Origin: Larix kaempferi
Taxonomy: Eukaryota; Streptophyta; Pinopsida; Pinales; Pinaceae
Length of the DNA stretch: 64,000 nucleotides
Assembly: GCA_027924585.1 (NCBI GenBank)
Contig: BSBM01000199.1
Coordinates: 11,357,001-11,421,000, forward strand
Direction of reading: 5' to 3'
Positions 11,686-24,369 of the stretch are shown piece by piece. The notes under the pieces were generated by a model, which ran no database searches, was not told where the DNA came from, and saw only the letters and a list, made by a program, of their open reading frames with translations. The stretch's first letter is position 1. Every line of letters begins with the position of its first letter. The position numbers and the translations under genes were made by a program.

Positions 11686-13945
11686 TTATTTACTTAGCAA
11701 AGTAATGATCTTTTGATAACCTAGATGACCAGAATAATGACCTTTATGCATCTCATTTAATATCAGAAATTTTATTTCTGGTATGTCTGGTACATACAAT
11801 CTGTTTTTATACAGTAATAACCCATTTTTCTTCATGTTGTAATCTACCATAAAAATTTCAGAACTGTTGTTTGCTGTTTTTTCCTTCATTTTTCTATATT
11901 CTTCATCTATTTCACTCTTTTCAAGAATATGATTTTCCAAATCAATTGAGTAAGTACTAATGGATGAAATAAAATTCAGTTTTGCCTTATGACTCAAGGC
12001 ATTTGCAACCTTGTTCTCCTTTCCTTTAATATGCTGAATTTGGAAATCATACTCACTTAAGAAAGTCAACCATCTAGCTTGTATAGCGTTCAGGTTTGTC
12101 TGATCTAATAAATATTTCAGACCCATGTTATCTGTCAATAACGTAAACTTTCTGCTAATAAGGTGGTGACGCCACATTTTTAAGGCATGAATTACTGCCA
12201 ATAACTCTAAATCATAGGTAGAGTAGTTCTTTTCATGTACTTTCAGCTTTCTAGATTCCTATGCCACTGCATGCCCTTCATGTGTCAGGACTCCACCGAG
12301 TCCGTCATTGCATGCTTCTGTACAAACTACAAAATCCTTGTTAGGGTCTGTTATCCTCAAGATAGGTGTTGTCGTCAATAATTCCTTTAATTTCTTAAAA
12401 TTGTCAGAACATTTATGATCCCACACAAATTTCTTCCCTTTCTTCTGCAAAGAAGTTATGGGGTTGGCAATCTTTGAAAAAATTTCTATAATATCCAGTA
12501 AAGCCCATAAATGATCTTACATCCGACACATCCTTAGGAACTAGCCAGTCATTAATGGCCCTTATCTTATCGGGGTTGACCGAGATTCCTTCTTTAAAAA
12601 TGATGTGTCCTAAATACTAAATTTTGTCCTTGTGGAAGTCACACTTGCTAAACTTAGCATATAGTTGATGATCTCTTAGAACTTGTAAGATAATCCGTAA
12701 ATGTTCATCATGTTCTTCTTTACTTTTAGAATACACTAAAATGTTGTCTATAAATACAATAGAAAACTTGTCTAAGTATTTGTGCAGAATATTATTCATC
12801 AAACACATAAATACAGCCAGGGCATTTGTCAAGCCAAATGGCATGACTACGAATTCGTAATGTCCATACCAAGTTTTGAAAGTTGTCTTGAAAATATCTT
12901 CATCCTTAACCCGTACTTTATGATATCCCGATCTTAGATCAATCTTTCAAAATATCGTTGCTCCACGCAGCTGATCAAATAGATCGTCTATGTGGGGCAG
13001 CGGATACCAATTCTTGATCATCATCTTATTAAGCTGGCAATAATCCATGCACAGTATTAAAGTTCTGTCTTTCTTCTTAACAAAGATGATAGGTGCTCCC
13101 CAAGGAGACACGCTGGGTCTTATATAATTCTTATCGATCAGTTCCTTCAACTGTGATTTCAATTCGTTTAATTCCAGTATATTCATTTTGTATGGAGCTT
13201 TTGAATTTGGTACTGCTCCTGGTATTAATTCAATGGTAAAATCTAAATCTCTTTTAGGAGGTAATCCTGGAATCTCCTCAGGAAATACATCTTTAAAATC
13301 CTTTAGGACAGGTATGTCTTCTAATTTTAGTTTTTCCTCTTTACCGATAAACTCATCATTTACTACATTTACTGCAAACAATTGACACCCTTTTCTAACT
13401 GCCCTCTTAACTTGCATGACTGAAATTTGTCTAAGGGTTACCTTTCTTGGGATGCCTTTTATTTCTACAGTTTTTCCTTCGTCATTTAAACATGTAAAAA
13501 AATTTCTGTAACAGTTCAGAATGACATGATGGGCTTCTAACCAGTCCATCCCAACTATAATATCATAAGATCTTAAAGGTAGAATATTCAACTTGATTTG
13601 TGTTTGTAAATGATTCATCGATAAGGTACAACTTTCTATAAAATCTGATACTTTTCTCTTTGTTCCAGTTTCTAGTCTAACTAGCCAAGATTTACTAAAC
13701 TTTTATGTTTTCAAATTAAGACTTTCCACAATATCTGGTGATATATAACTTAAGCTAGTACCTGGGTCAATTAAAACAGTAACATGATGATTTTGTAACA
13801 TACCTTCAATCTCTACCGTGGAGATTTGATGATCTGCTTTCCTGTTGTCAAGTGCTGCATTAATTCTGGGCATCTCCCTCGCGACGTCTCCAACAATAGG
13901 TTCTGTCTGAATACTGTTGATTTTGTTAGTCTTTCGCTTCCACAA
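11686..13945 (-). pseudogene. E1 protease, reverse transcriptase and RNase H
   Basis: Protease: LIDPGTSLSYIS (about 13745-13785), a chromovirus-type aspartic site with Pro where Ser/Thr is usual. [14 protein letters not shown] near 13080 and [10 protein letters not shown] near 12925, then MPFGLTNA near 12830. The catalytic box reads FIDNILVYS near 12745, so the second Asp of FIDD is Asn and polymerase activity is lost. RNase H follows: TEACNDGLGGVL near 12300, LLTDNMGLKYL near 12125 and HIKGKENKVANALS near 12005. The connection to integrase near 11690 has HYSGHLGYQK of the zinc-binding region. Stops at about 13700, 12945 and 12615 and others break the frame. It lies between gag and integrase in the normal Ty3/gypsy order. 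Confidence 0.9.
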
Positions 13946-15166
13946 GGGACATTCTGATGCATAATGAGGACCTTGGCATTCAAAACATTTGATAGGTGCC
14001 TTTTGCTCATTAGTCCTAGTATTATTAGGAGTATTTTTGAGTGCTGTAGAATTTTGTTGTTGATTGTTTCTGGAATTATTCCCTTGGAAATTCCGATTCT
14101 GAAAATTCTTCCTTTGGAACCCGGAATTTCCACTGAATCTGAAATGTTTCTTTTTCTACTCAAAGTTGTTGGGCTTATGATTTTTCCAGTTTGACACTCC
14201 TTCTCTTTTCCGATTTGTGTCATAACAGAAAAATTCTTTTCGCATAGCCTCTTCCAGGGTCTTTGGACTATCATACTCGATTATGTCCTTAATGTTGAAA
14301 GGTAAACAAGTCAAGTATCTTTGAATTTTTGGTTTTTCTTCTATGAGGTATGGAACATATCTCAGTAAGTTCAGAAATTTACTGTTCATTTCCTTCATGT
14401 TCATACCTCCCAACTTCAAATCGTAGAACTCTTTGGATCTTTCTTCATAGTACTGTTTAGATAAATACTTCTTTTTAAAATATTGTTTAAAAGTACTCCA
14501 GCTTACATCTTTATCTTTGATGCCTTTTACTCTTTTGATGTCCTGCCACCAAATATCCACTTTTCCAATCAAGTTATATATAGCCATTTTTTCCTTCAAG
14601 AACTCTGAATAGTTATAGATCTGGAAGTATTTCTTCATACCGGACAACCAAGATTCAGTTGTCTCGCCCTTCTCAGTTTCTCCATTGAAGGTTGGAGGTC
14701 TAATCTTTTTGAACTCTCCAGAAATCTGCTCATATTCCTTATGATTTTTCCTTATGGGTTTGAAATCTCCTTCACTGCTATCACTGGTGTAGTTACGTTT
14801 CTTTTTACGCACTTAGATAGCATCTCCTGATGAGGTTGAGCTACTTTTCACCTCACTGGTTTTCATTTTCTGATTTTTATTAGTATGAGGCAGATCCTCA
14901 ACTTTTCAGATATCTTCATTATCTCTGTCTTGCTCCTCAGTTGGGCACTGTTCAAACAACACTTGGTTTAATTGTTCTTATGCTTGCAGAATTCTTTCAT
15001 TGTCTTGTTTCACAGATCTGATTTCTACCTTTAATTCCTGAAAGGCACGTAACAATTCTAATGAACTTTTATTTAGTTCACCACGACCTTCTTCTACATA
15101 GTGTTGTTCCGAGCTGTGGCTGTTTGGTAGAAATCTATCGTCTATATGATCAGCTGAATTCTCCAT
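13930..15166 (-). pseudogene. E1 gag with one zinc knuckle
   Basis: Gag would form the particle that packages element RNA. The start chosen is the ATG at 15166, about 130 nt inside the primer-binding site, giving MENSADHIDD. An N-terminal helical part (ELKVEIRSVKQDNE) is followed by the retrotransposon-gag core at 14156-14812: RPPTFNGETEKGETTESWL, WWQDIKRVK and LSKQYYEERSKEFYDLKLG. A Gln/Asn-rich stretch leads to a single knuckle CFECQGPHYASEC at 13945-13985, spaced C-x2-C-x3-H-x4-C as in other Tekay-type elements. Stops near 14975, 14815 and 14155 interrupt it. The protease follows without an untranslated gap, so gag and pol were probably one frame. Confidence 0.87.
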
Positions 15167-15294
15167 ACCTATAGCTTAAAAATAATTTCTGGATAACATC
15201 ATAATTAAAATTCAAATTAGTAAAGTTTTCTACTATATAAAATTTTCTGCTGCATGTTTTTGGACCTTTTTTCAGGCCTAGAGTTCAAACATGA

Positions 15295-15306
15295 GCTCTA
15301 ATACCA
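15295..15306 (-). other. E1 primer-binding site
   Basis: The minus strand reads TGGTATTAGAGC, two bases inside the LTR, one base from the plant initiator-Met-tRNA complement. Confidence 0.85.
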
Positions 15307-15308
15307 CA

Positions 15309-18300
15309 TGTAAAATCCCCTATTTTCATAAAAAAATAAAACTTTTGAAAACGTCATTAAAAATACAAAAATTATAATTGTGGAATAATAATTGTTGATT
15401 ACGACAGCATTAATTGAAAAGTTATTAGTACTAAACATAATTAATTTATATTTAGCAGCAATGTGACAATGACATATTTAACTCATATTTAGAAAACATG
15501 ATTATGAAAACAAATGAGCTAACAGGTCGGAAATATGATGTGACACTTTTATTTTTACAATGATACTGACAGTTTGAGTTTTGATGAATAAGGGTGTACT
15601 ACGAGGTACCCTGGAGTTTACTAAGCTACAACGCTAAAGCAATTTGAATGTTCTATGTGCAAACGATAGGTAAGAAGTTTCATGACTGCGTAAATTCAAA
15701 GTACGTGTACAGTTCAATTCCAACATCGTAGATAAATAGAATGTTAGAAATCTGTTGCAACTCACAATAAGTATGCAGGTATGAATTACATGGCTATAAT
15801 TACTGTTTTCAAATGCTATCTTACAACTCAGCAATGTTTAAAACATAGTTAAATAAGAACGTCATCCAGCTAATAGGTTTGTTGCTGTAATCTTTATCAT
15901 TGTTGCAGTTGGCTTTGTCGTCGTCTTAAGATAATTAATTATCTTCATATTACTGATGTAATAGATGTACCGCAAAATCGTTAAATGTGTGTAATGAAAA
16001 AATATGGTCAGAAACTCATAACATTCATTTAGTTTTCATGCTAAATATTTATCCATGGATTCATTGAATATCTACCATATAAACTATTTATTTTTATAAT
16101 TGTAATATTAGAATTTATATGAACACAACCAATGTTACAAAGGTAATGTTTAAATCTCTTATGTATGGACTATCCTAACTATTATTTTACAATGTTTAAC
16201 GAGATGTGATACTTATAAGCCTTTAAGGGCTTATATATAGTGTCAATCATTGTATGAATTGCATATAAATGAAACTATGTCAATTTTATGACTATGGTTG
16301 TACTAACAACTATTACATAAACCAAAATTTTAATAATTAAAAACTACAATCTTACCTTGGGAGCTATATAAACTTTTAGAATATTAATCTACATAACAAT
16401 ATGAATCTAAATACGACATAGGGTTGGAACTATATATATTCATATATATAATCGTGGCCAATATAACACAATAATATGTGTTTTAATCATAACTTGGAAA
16501 CCATATGAACTTTGGATTAGGATTAACATAACACATTATGTTCTATCGTTATATATCATACATTTGAAGTTGTATCGTTGTAATAAAAGAGTGTTGACAT
16601 GCATTAAAATTTTGATTAACAGGTTGATGGTTGGCATGCACTATGAGTCGGCGTTGGTGGTCGTGATACAGGCCTGCATTAATGGCCGTCCATAATATCA
16701 TGGTGACGAGGACTTAACAAGCTTCCACGTAAATGCAAACTAGTGCATACAGTGACTGTGAAGGTTTCCATGTAATATTTCTTGTTGATGGTCCTCCGAG
16801 CTGGCTGTCGATGCATCCAACGTAAGCACAATGTGGCAAGGTCGTGCTATGGCAATGAATGAATCCATAATTGCAGGGGCCATGTGATACCTAAAGTAAA
16901 AGTGTTGTAAATTGTGATCATTGATCGACTTTGATCCTGGCCGTTGGATGTAACTCTAGAATTGTGTCGATGTTTTGGGTTGACAAGGAGTGAATGTAGT
17001 TCATTATTACAATGGTCTTGGAAGTAAGGCCGACATGTTACTGCTTTGTAGGGTTAGAAGATGATGTAGGAGGGTTTCGACCCTACGACCTGTAAGTTAG
17101 GTTTGAAAAAGTGCAGATTTCATCTTACTGTAATGGCGTGAATATTTTTTGAGTCTTGAGTTTGCAACTCTGTCAAGTTTTTAGGTTAGATGTTTCTTTC
17201 TTTCAGTTTTTAGTGGAGAGATATCTTCCTGCAACCAATTTTAAATGATATTCTGCTCTCGTCCGAGGAAGGGAGTTCGTTGTGTACATGCATATTTACC
17301 GAGAGTTCGGTCTTCAACTGTAAAGGTAAGTGACTGCCAAACTCGGAGTTTCTAGTAACGTTTGGTTTATAGTTTTAATAAGTATGATGTTTAACACTTG
17401 AAAGTTTGTTTGGCAGGCACCAGTTTTGAAAGGGGAACATGAACCAGGGTTTGGAAAAGGATGGCCATGCTCCATTCCTGGTAAGCTCCGGGTCTTCCAA
17501 AAACCCTCGTAGGTGCTCCTTCGATCTTGATTGATGTGGTTGTTTCCAACAGTGAGTAACCAGTCTTGCCATGTTTTCGGCGTCGTCTGTCGATTGATCT
17601 TCTAAGAAACTTTTTATGTTGGAGTGAAAATTCTATAGCGAAAGACCTTCGTCTAGTTACTCTGCATTTATATTTGATGCCTAGTTTCGTCCAGTTGGAA
17701 ATGTAAAACTCATGTTCAAGAGTTCAGAGATGATGGAGATAAAACCCTGTGGGGTTATCGTTTTCAGAAATGTAATGTTGACTATGAATGTTGCTTCCTT
17801 TGTGAAGCTTGAACTAGTGTTGGTTCGAACCTCAAACTTGGGAATAAACCCTGTATGATTTTCGTTTGGAAATATGTAGTAAATATTTTGTTTTCTGCGA
17901 ACATTGGTTTCCCTTCTTGGAGTTGGGACTTGTATTTCTTTAAACCTTGAGCCATGACCTGTTGATTTATGTTATGAGGAACGAGATATAGAGCCGAGGC
18001 TCATCTACTGTGGATACAATGTTTTTCTTCTCGGCAATGAAAATATGCTATTTCGTTCTGTGTTATTCGTCTGTGTTATACGTTGGAATACTGTAGGTAA
18101 TATCGTGACTTTCGAGCTAGGACAGAGTCTATATGTTTGTCATAGATGATAGCTTTGTAATTTGAAATGACGAAATGCTTTTCTTTCGTTTGTAATGGAA
18201 AAGAACAAGGCAATACCCTAGTTCGAGTCTTGTCTTTGAATATAGATAAATGTTTGAATATGAACTTCTAAAAAGGCCTTTGAAGCCAAAAACTAGGATT

Positions 18301-19840
18301 CGATCTATAGTTTGTGTAGATTGTGTTTGTTTATGTTGTAAAATGATGGTAATGGGAATCGAAATTCTAACTAGGGTTTGATATGAACTCAGTTTTGGAA
18401 ATCAATATATGCAGTTTATAATATATATATATAGTTTATAAAATATATGAATAAAATGACAGAAAATGAAATAGGGTTTATCATGTTTTCATTATTTGAT
18501 AGAACTAAAATGTTCATTGCATATGTTATAATAGGAAATTTAAACAGTGTGTGTGTGAAACGTGAGGATTGTGAAATGACTATGGTTTGCAGCATTATCC
18601 ATAATTATCCATTTATTTATTTGAAGCAGGAATATTTATATTGCAGACATGGTAAGATGTATGGAAAATTGGATTCTATTTATTTCTTATGAACATAGTA
18701 ATGATAAGGGAAATACAATGTAAATGTACAGGAAATAAACAATGTTTGTTTTTCATGAAACAAAGGAAACATTCTGTAATATATTAGATATTATACAGAA
18801 GTTTCTACTATTATTAACTATAGGGCATCAACTGATAAACATATAAATTACTATATTTATCTATCAAATCAAATGGCAATTTTCCTATCTTTTCATCTAT
18901 ACTTAATTTGTGTCTCTACACTAGAGTACGATGCAAACAACAACATGTGGAAAAATGTATAGATTGGTTTGTCAATTCAGAATAACATAAACTTCGACAT
19001 TCAGACTTCAAATAAAATCAGAATTCAATTCTTCTTAAAAACAGATATTTCTAATTTTACTTAAATAGAACTAATAACTGAAATAAGGTAGAAACTGTAA
19101 AACCTGGATAAAATCTGTAGGGAACAAACAGCCCAAGAAGATTGTTCCAGCCAACCAATTCCTGAAGACAGTTAAGTACTTGCCTTAGGACCCCCGAGCT
19201 TGTTCCCTAAACCACCAGGAGGAAGCAACTTAGGAATTTAGGATCTCTTCTTGCATTAGAAATTAACTGTTGTATCTTCAAGAGCTAGCAGTCCAAGGGA
19301 CCTACTCCAACACCTCTAGTTCTCCTTAACAAATATTTTGCAGACATATGATTTCACTCACAACTAGCCTTCCTATTCGAATCTCTCAGTGATCACCTGA
19401 TGCACATGAGGAAATATTCCTGCAGAAATATTGTGTAAGAGTTGCCTGCTCAATTCGAATTTGCCTTATGCAGGGTGCCTAGGCCTTTTCAGTTGTTACT
19501 AGGTCATTAAATGAGCTACCTGCTCACTCCCTCCACCTAGGGGATAATGCCACATTTTTAGGGGTACTTGTCCCATAACCAACAGCTAGTGGTGTGGTGC
19601 AATTGCTGCCATCTGTCCCATACCTTCCAACAACTTCCATTCCTCCTAGTGGGTCAGTGAACACTCATTTAACAGTCCCCTTGTGTGTTTGTCTCCTAAT
19701 TAATTAATTTAAGTAATAATAATCAGTAATTACATTCATCCTCGATCAAAACTTATCATAATTACAAAACTTTGTAATTAAATTTAACATAATGTGTTTT
19801 GCTAATAAAATAATAATTTCTGAAATTTGGGTAGGTGACA
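15309..19840 (-). repeat. E1 5' LTR (4532 bp)
   Basis: Direct repeat of 5984-10446, beginning TGTAAAATCCCC and ending GTAGGTGACA on the plus strand. The TATA-like box is at 16231-16240 (minus). It has a ~75 bp block at 17287-17361, containing ACCGAGAGTTCGG, that the 3' LTR lacks. It also has a small local duplication with TA repeats near 18413-18447. Confidence 0.93.
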
Positions 19841-22341
19841 ACATCCTTTGTTACCTAAAGCTTAACATGTATTCCATATGTTAATCATGGAAATTTCCTT
19901 CCCTAGGTCATGTTTCATGATCTATGGATTTATGGATGATATATGTATCTATGGATTTATGGATATATGATCTACTTTGATTTTTTGTATCCTTTTATAA
20001 GGCATGTATTGTGAAAAAAGATGAATAGGTGGCTCATGCACAAGTAGAACTTGAGCAATCATTAAGGCTTGTTGGGAAGGTTGCTAGACAAAACTAGCAT
20101 GCTTAGTGAGTGACAGAGGCTTAATCATTGATCCTTCTAGTTTGGCATTATATATAGATTGGGTAGGGATAAGAATAATCCAGCGAGAGTCAATGTCCCT
20201 GAACAATAAAGTGAGGTATATAGCTTGTCAGCTAAGATTAGTACTAGACTTAGAGGAGGCCCAATGTTTAATGAAACATAACTAAAACATAATATCTATC
20301 GATTGGTGGACACCTCAAGGTCGAGTGGATTCTCTCAATGCATTGTATTGGAACACTTATAATCGAGTAACAATTTTTTTTGACACCCCCCTTATGCTCC
20401 AAGCAAGAGTTAATTTATACCCTGAAAACTTCATCAGAACATGATGTATTGACAAATGGTTCATGATATTGGAACATAAATTAATTGTTCATTATATAAT
20501 ACCTTAGAGTAAATTCAATAGCCAGCTTGATGTGATGGCAATGTATCAAGGATTGTGAGGCTCTTTGCATGGTGGTAGCTAGGTACCATGTCTTGCATGC
20601 ATCTAGGAACATGGATGATTTCCCCCAAATTACTGTTGACAAAAGTCATAATTTATGCAAGGTTCAAATTTTGCAGGAGATAGGTTGCATTAAATCCTAT
20701 GAGTATTAAAGTGGTCAAGGCTTGGTAACCGTAGACTACATCTGGAAGTTAAAAAAAGAAAGAGAATATTTGCAAGTGTAAGTGATGAGATAAATAAAGA
20801 GAAGCACTTATTTTTGCATAGAAAACTACTAATATTGAACTGCAATGCACTTCAAGGAATCGCAGGCCTAACATATTTGTGAGGATCAATTTCCAATTTA
20901 TTCCATTCTGATGGTTTTTTGTGTCAAAATTTACAGTAAATATCAGAATGATGCATAGAATGAATACCACCATCGATACTCATTCCATGCATTCATCTGT
21001 GGGGGTCAATTAGATAGAATTTTAAGAGGTAAATACCAAGGTAGGTTCATACTAAGTATTATCTACCCAAGGGAGGGTAGGTCAGTGATCAGTGCTCAGT
21101 GTTGTCGAAGTACCTCACTCACATTGATAATACTGAGTATCAACCTCCCTATGCAGTAAGTATTCACCTCTTGGGTGTCTCAGGAATTCACCTACGCTCG
21201 ATATTGATTATGGACCTATCCTCAACGAGTTGTTGGAGTTATAGAATGGATTAATTTTATTATATTTTGAATTATGTTTTTAACCTTTCTTTATATATCA
21301 TGGTGGAGTATGACAGCTAGGGTTTTGATTACCCATGCATACTGGCCAAATATGCATGTTGTAGTAGTGATTCATCCTTAAACCTCGCAAAACCCACAGC
21401 TACCAGGCCAAATAGTTACCTGTCGTAGTGGAAGAGAAGGATTTTATAAACACACAATGATACAATCTAATCAAACCTAGGAATGGTTCTACCGATTAGC
21501 AATTGTTAATGTCCTACTAAAGTAGTGGCCCAAGCACAAACACTTTGGTTAAGACTCATTAATCCAAAATTCACTGCATTAAGACTCATTAATCCATAAT
21601 TCAAGATCAACGGGAAACTAGTGAGGGCTCGGTACTGATAGATTTGGGAGGCATTGGCTCCTCTCATATTTTCTCTGCTCGGCCTCTCTGTCCTCTACAA
21701 GACCGTAATCCAACTCTGCTATGCTCAGTATTCAGAAGCCCAAATCGCTTCTCCCGCTGAGATGATATGCTCATGGCTCACTCAACAAATCAACGGCGCA
21801 ACTCTGCTCAGAATCCGTGAGCCCAAATCGCCATTAATTTTCTGTTGGGTTGTTTGCTCAGTCTCTAGTCGGCATGCTCTATGAGGGGATGCTCTGCTCA
21901 GTACAACACAGCTCACTTAGGAACTTGACGTGGGGTGCACGGGTAGGAGTTTGAAATGTGAGTATTGTTTGTGTTTTTTTATTTGTTATATATATGTGTG
22001 TGTGTGTGATTTTTTTATTATATATATATATATATATATCAAAAAAGGCTCACCTTTCAACCTCCCGCTGAGTTGTCTAAGACGGCTACGATTTTACCTA
22101 GAGAAAATCGTTTTTTCATACACGAATTTGTTGGAATCTGGATAGAATATTTAGAATTTCAAATAACAGTATAAGTCCTGCATAATTTGGATTCCCTGGA
22201 GGTTTTCCAAGGTGATTAATTCATATAGATGTTTAGAAAAATGATTTAATCAACACAAATCGCCGAATTTGTGGATTTCATATCACTGGATTCCGACCAA
22301 GTTTTGGTTAGACGGGCGAAATCATCACACTTTTAGACGAC

Positions 22342-22381
<40 letters not shown>

Positions 22382-22395
22382 AAAAAAAAAATTAA
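19841..22395. other. Non-coding or unrecognised spacer with simple repeats
   Basis: Starts with the right ACATC duplication of E1. I see only broken short frames, for example a decayed plus-strand frame near 20100-20270 that I cannot assign. A 29-bp direct duplication (ATTAAGACTCATTAATCCA...) lies at about 21550-21608. TG/TA runs occur near 21995-22040, and a pure (TA)n run near 22344-22379. A 76-residue ORF at 21654-21884 shows no recognisable domain. Confidence 0.5.
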
Positions 22396-23190
22396 ATAAA
22401 AAATGTAATGATGATGTAAGTGATGATGATGCTGATGAAATCAGTGTTGATGATGATCATCATCATCACCATCACAACCATCCTGAACATCATCATCATT
22501 GTCATCGTCATGATAATCATTGTCATCATCATTAGGATCATCATCATCAAGAACATCATTGTCACCATAAGCATCATCATTAATGTCATCATCATAAAAA
22601 ACACCATTGTCATCGTCATCATCATCATCATCATCAACGTCGATGCCATCACTAATCATCATCAAAATCATCATAAACAACAACATTGTCATCATCATCA
22701 TGACATTCATTGTCATCAACATCAAGAACATAATCGTCATCATAAGTTTCATCATCATGGTCATCATCGTTGTCATCACAACCATCATAATCGTCATACA
22801 TATGATCATCGTCATCATCATCATCATCATCACCATCTTCACTATCATCATCATCGCCATCATCATCATCATCATCATAATCATCATCACCGTATTCATT
22901 TTCTTCATCATCATCATCATGATCGGGATCATCATCATCATGGTCGTGATCATCCTCATCATCACTATCCCCATCATAATCGTCATCATCACTATTCATC
23001 ATAAACAACAACATCAACGTTGTCACCATCATCATTGTTGTTGTCATCATCATCATCTTAAGCATCATGATTAACGTTGTCATCATCATTAGTCATCTTC
23101 ACCTTCATCATCATCATAAGCATCATCATTAACATCGTCGTTGTCATTAATCAGCGTCATCATCATAAACAACACCATTTTCACCGTCTT
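22396..23190. repeat. Imperfect CAT/ATC trinucleotide array (~0.8 kb)
   Basis: The plus strand is almost entirely CAT, ATC and CAC triplets with scattered GTC and AAC interruptions. It gives overlapping ORFs of poly-His, poly-Ile/Val, poly-Met and poly-Asp in different frames and strands, which I treat as repeat shadows. It faces a GAT-rich array of similar length starting at 23668. Confidence 0.9.
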
Positions 23191-23553
23191 CATCAATATG
23201 TTAGGTTACTCAAGCTAACACAATAAACAAGTAACTCTTAATATGACATAGAATATATTTATACATTAGTGATAAGTAATATGATCAAAGTTAGTTACTC
23301 AAAATCTAATTGAACGTTAGTGATAAGTAATATGATCAAAGTTTCATAGTAAAAGTAAGAGCTTCATGTAATTCACCACTAAAAGTGAGTAGGCTTTCAA
23401 CATTGCACTTTATTCTTTTCCTACTCTCCTTAAAATAAAGTGATAGGAAAGGAACATGCTACTTGATTTGAATTAAGGTATCATATTCACCAAATCCTTT
23501 TAATATATATAAACATAATAAGTGAGAACATTATATTCTCTCCTTAGCTTATT
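23191..23553. other. Spacer between the two triplet arrays
   Basis: AT-rich. It contains a 27-bp direct repeat (TTAGTGATAAGTAATATG...) at 23266-23292 and 23317-23343. No gene seen. Confidence 0.6.
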
Positions 23554-23660
23554 AAGACATGTAATCTATCTATATTTTATTAATTCTATTAATATTGTGT
23601 CACCATATCACCGACGACAAGAGGCGTCGGATATCAGACTTATGACTTCAAAAGAATCCA
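23554..23660 (+). repeat. ~105-bp direct repeat, copy A
   Basis: Begins ACATGTAATCTATCTATATT and ends near CTTATGACTTC. It is repeated at 25348-25443 with few changes. Its second half (about 23601-23655) also recurs at 24113-24170 and, shortened, at 24342-24373. One frame of this half translates to TRGVGYQTYDFKRI. Confidence 0.85.
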
Positions 23661-23667
23661 ACGATGA

Positions 23668-24271
23668 CACATCCATGATGATGATGAGGAGGATGATGAA
23701 GATGATGATGAAGATGATGATGAAGATGACAATGATCATGATGACGATGATCATGATCATGAAGAAGATGGTGATGATGATGATGAAGATGATGATGATG
23801 ATGAGGATGATGAGGATGATGAAGATGATGATGATGATGATGAAGATGATGATGTTGATGATGGTGTTGGTGCTGACGACGACAACATCAATGATGATCA
23901 TGATGATGATCATGATGACGATGATGATGATGATGATGATGAAGATGGTGGTGGTGATGACGACGATGATGTCAATGATGATGATGATGATGATGACAAT
24001 GTCAATGATGATGACGACAATTTCAATGATGTGGCGGTGATGACGTTGGCCCCATGTATGATGATGATGATGATGATGAAGATGATGATGATGATGGTGG
24101 ATCTGACGACCTCACCATACCACCAATGACAAGAGGCGTTGGATATCAGACTTATGACTTCAAAAGAATCTGATGATGACAACGTCCATGATGAGGAGGA
24201 GGAGGAGGAGGAGGAGGAGGAGGAATATGATGATGAATATGACGATGATGATGATGATGACCATGATGATT

Positions 24272-24303
<32 letters not shown>

Positions 24304-24345
24304 TATGATGATGATGATGGTGATGATGGATATGATGACCTCGCC
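23668..24345. repeat. Imperfect GAT trinucleotide array (~0.7 kb)
   Basis: GAT/GAA/GAC triplets on the plus strand, the opposite orientation to the 22.4-23.2 kb array. It is broken at 24113-24190 by a non-repetitive unit containing CCAATGACAAGAGGCGTTGG, and includes a pure (GAG)n stretch near 24196-24222. One frame reads as an acidic Asp/Glu tract between copies of the RGVGYQTYDF motif. Other frames give poly-Met. Confidence 0.9.
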
Positions 24346-24369
24346 ATACCACCGATGACAAGAGGTGTC

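Larger units (their letters stand above)
5984..19840 (-). mobile_element. E1: complete Ty3/gypsy chromovirus (Tekay/Del-like), giant LTRs
   Basis: Two direct repeats (5984-10446 and 15309-19840) flank a ~4.9 kb internal region coding gag-PR-RT-RH-INT-chromodomain on the minus strand. Both LTRs end TG...CA. The five bases outside each end are identical (ACATC at 5979-5983 and 19841-19845), which proves one intact insertion. Primer-binding site and polypurine tract lie where the minus orientation requires. LTR copies differ by roughly 5% by eye, plus indels, so the insertion is old. The element is inactive: multiple stops, an RT active-site change and an integrase catalytic change. Domain order with a terminal chromodomain and initiator-Met-type primer site fits the Tekay/Del clade of chromoviruses, which is known for long LTRs. 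Confidence 0.93.

Noticed and set aside
21654-21884. 76-residue plus-strand ORF as a host gene
   Set aside because: No motif, no continuation, flanked by simple repeats.
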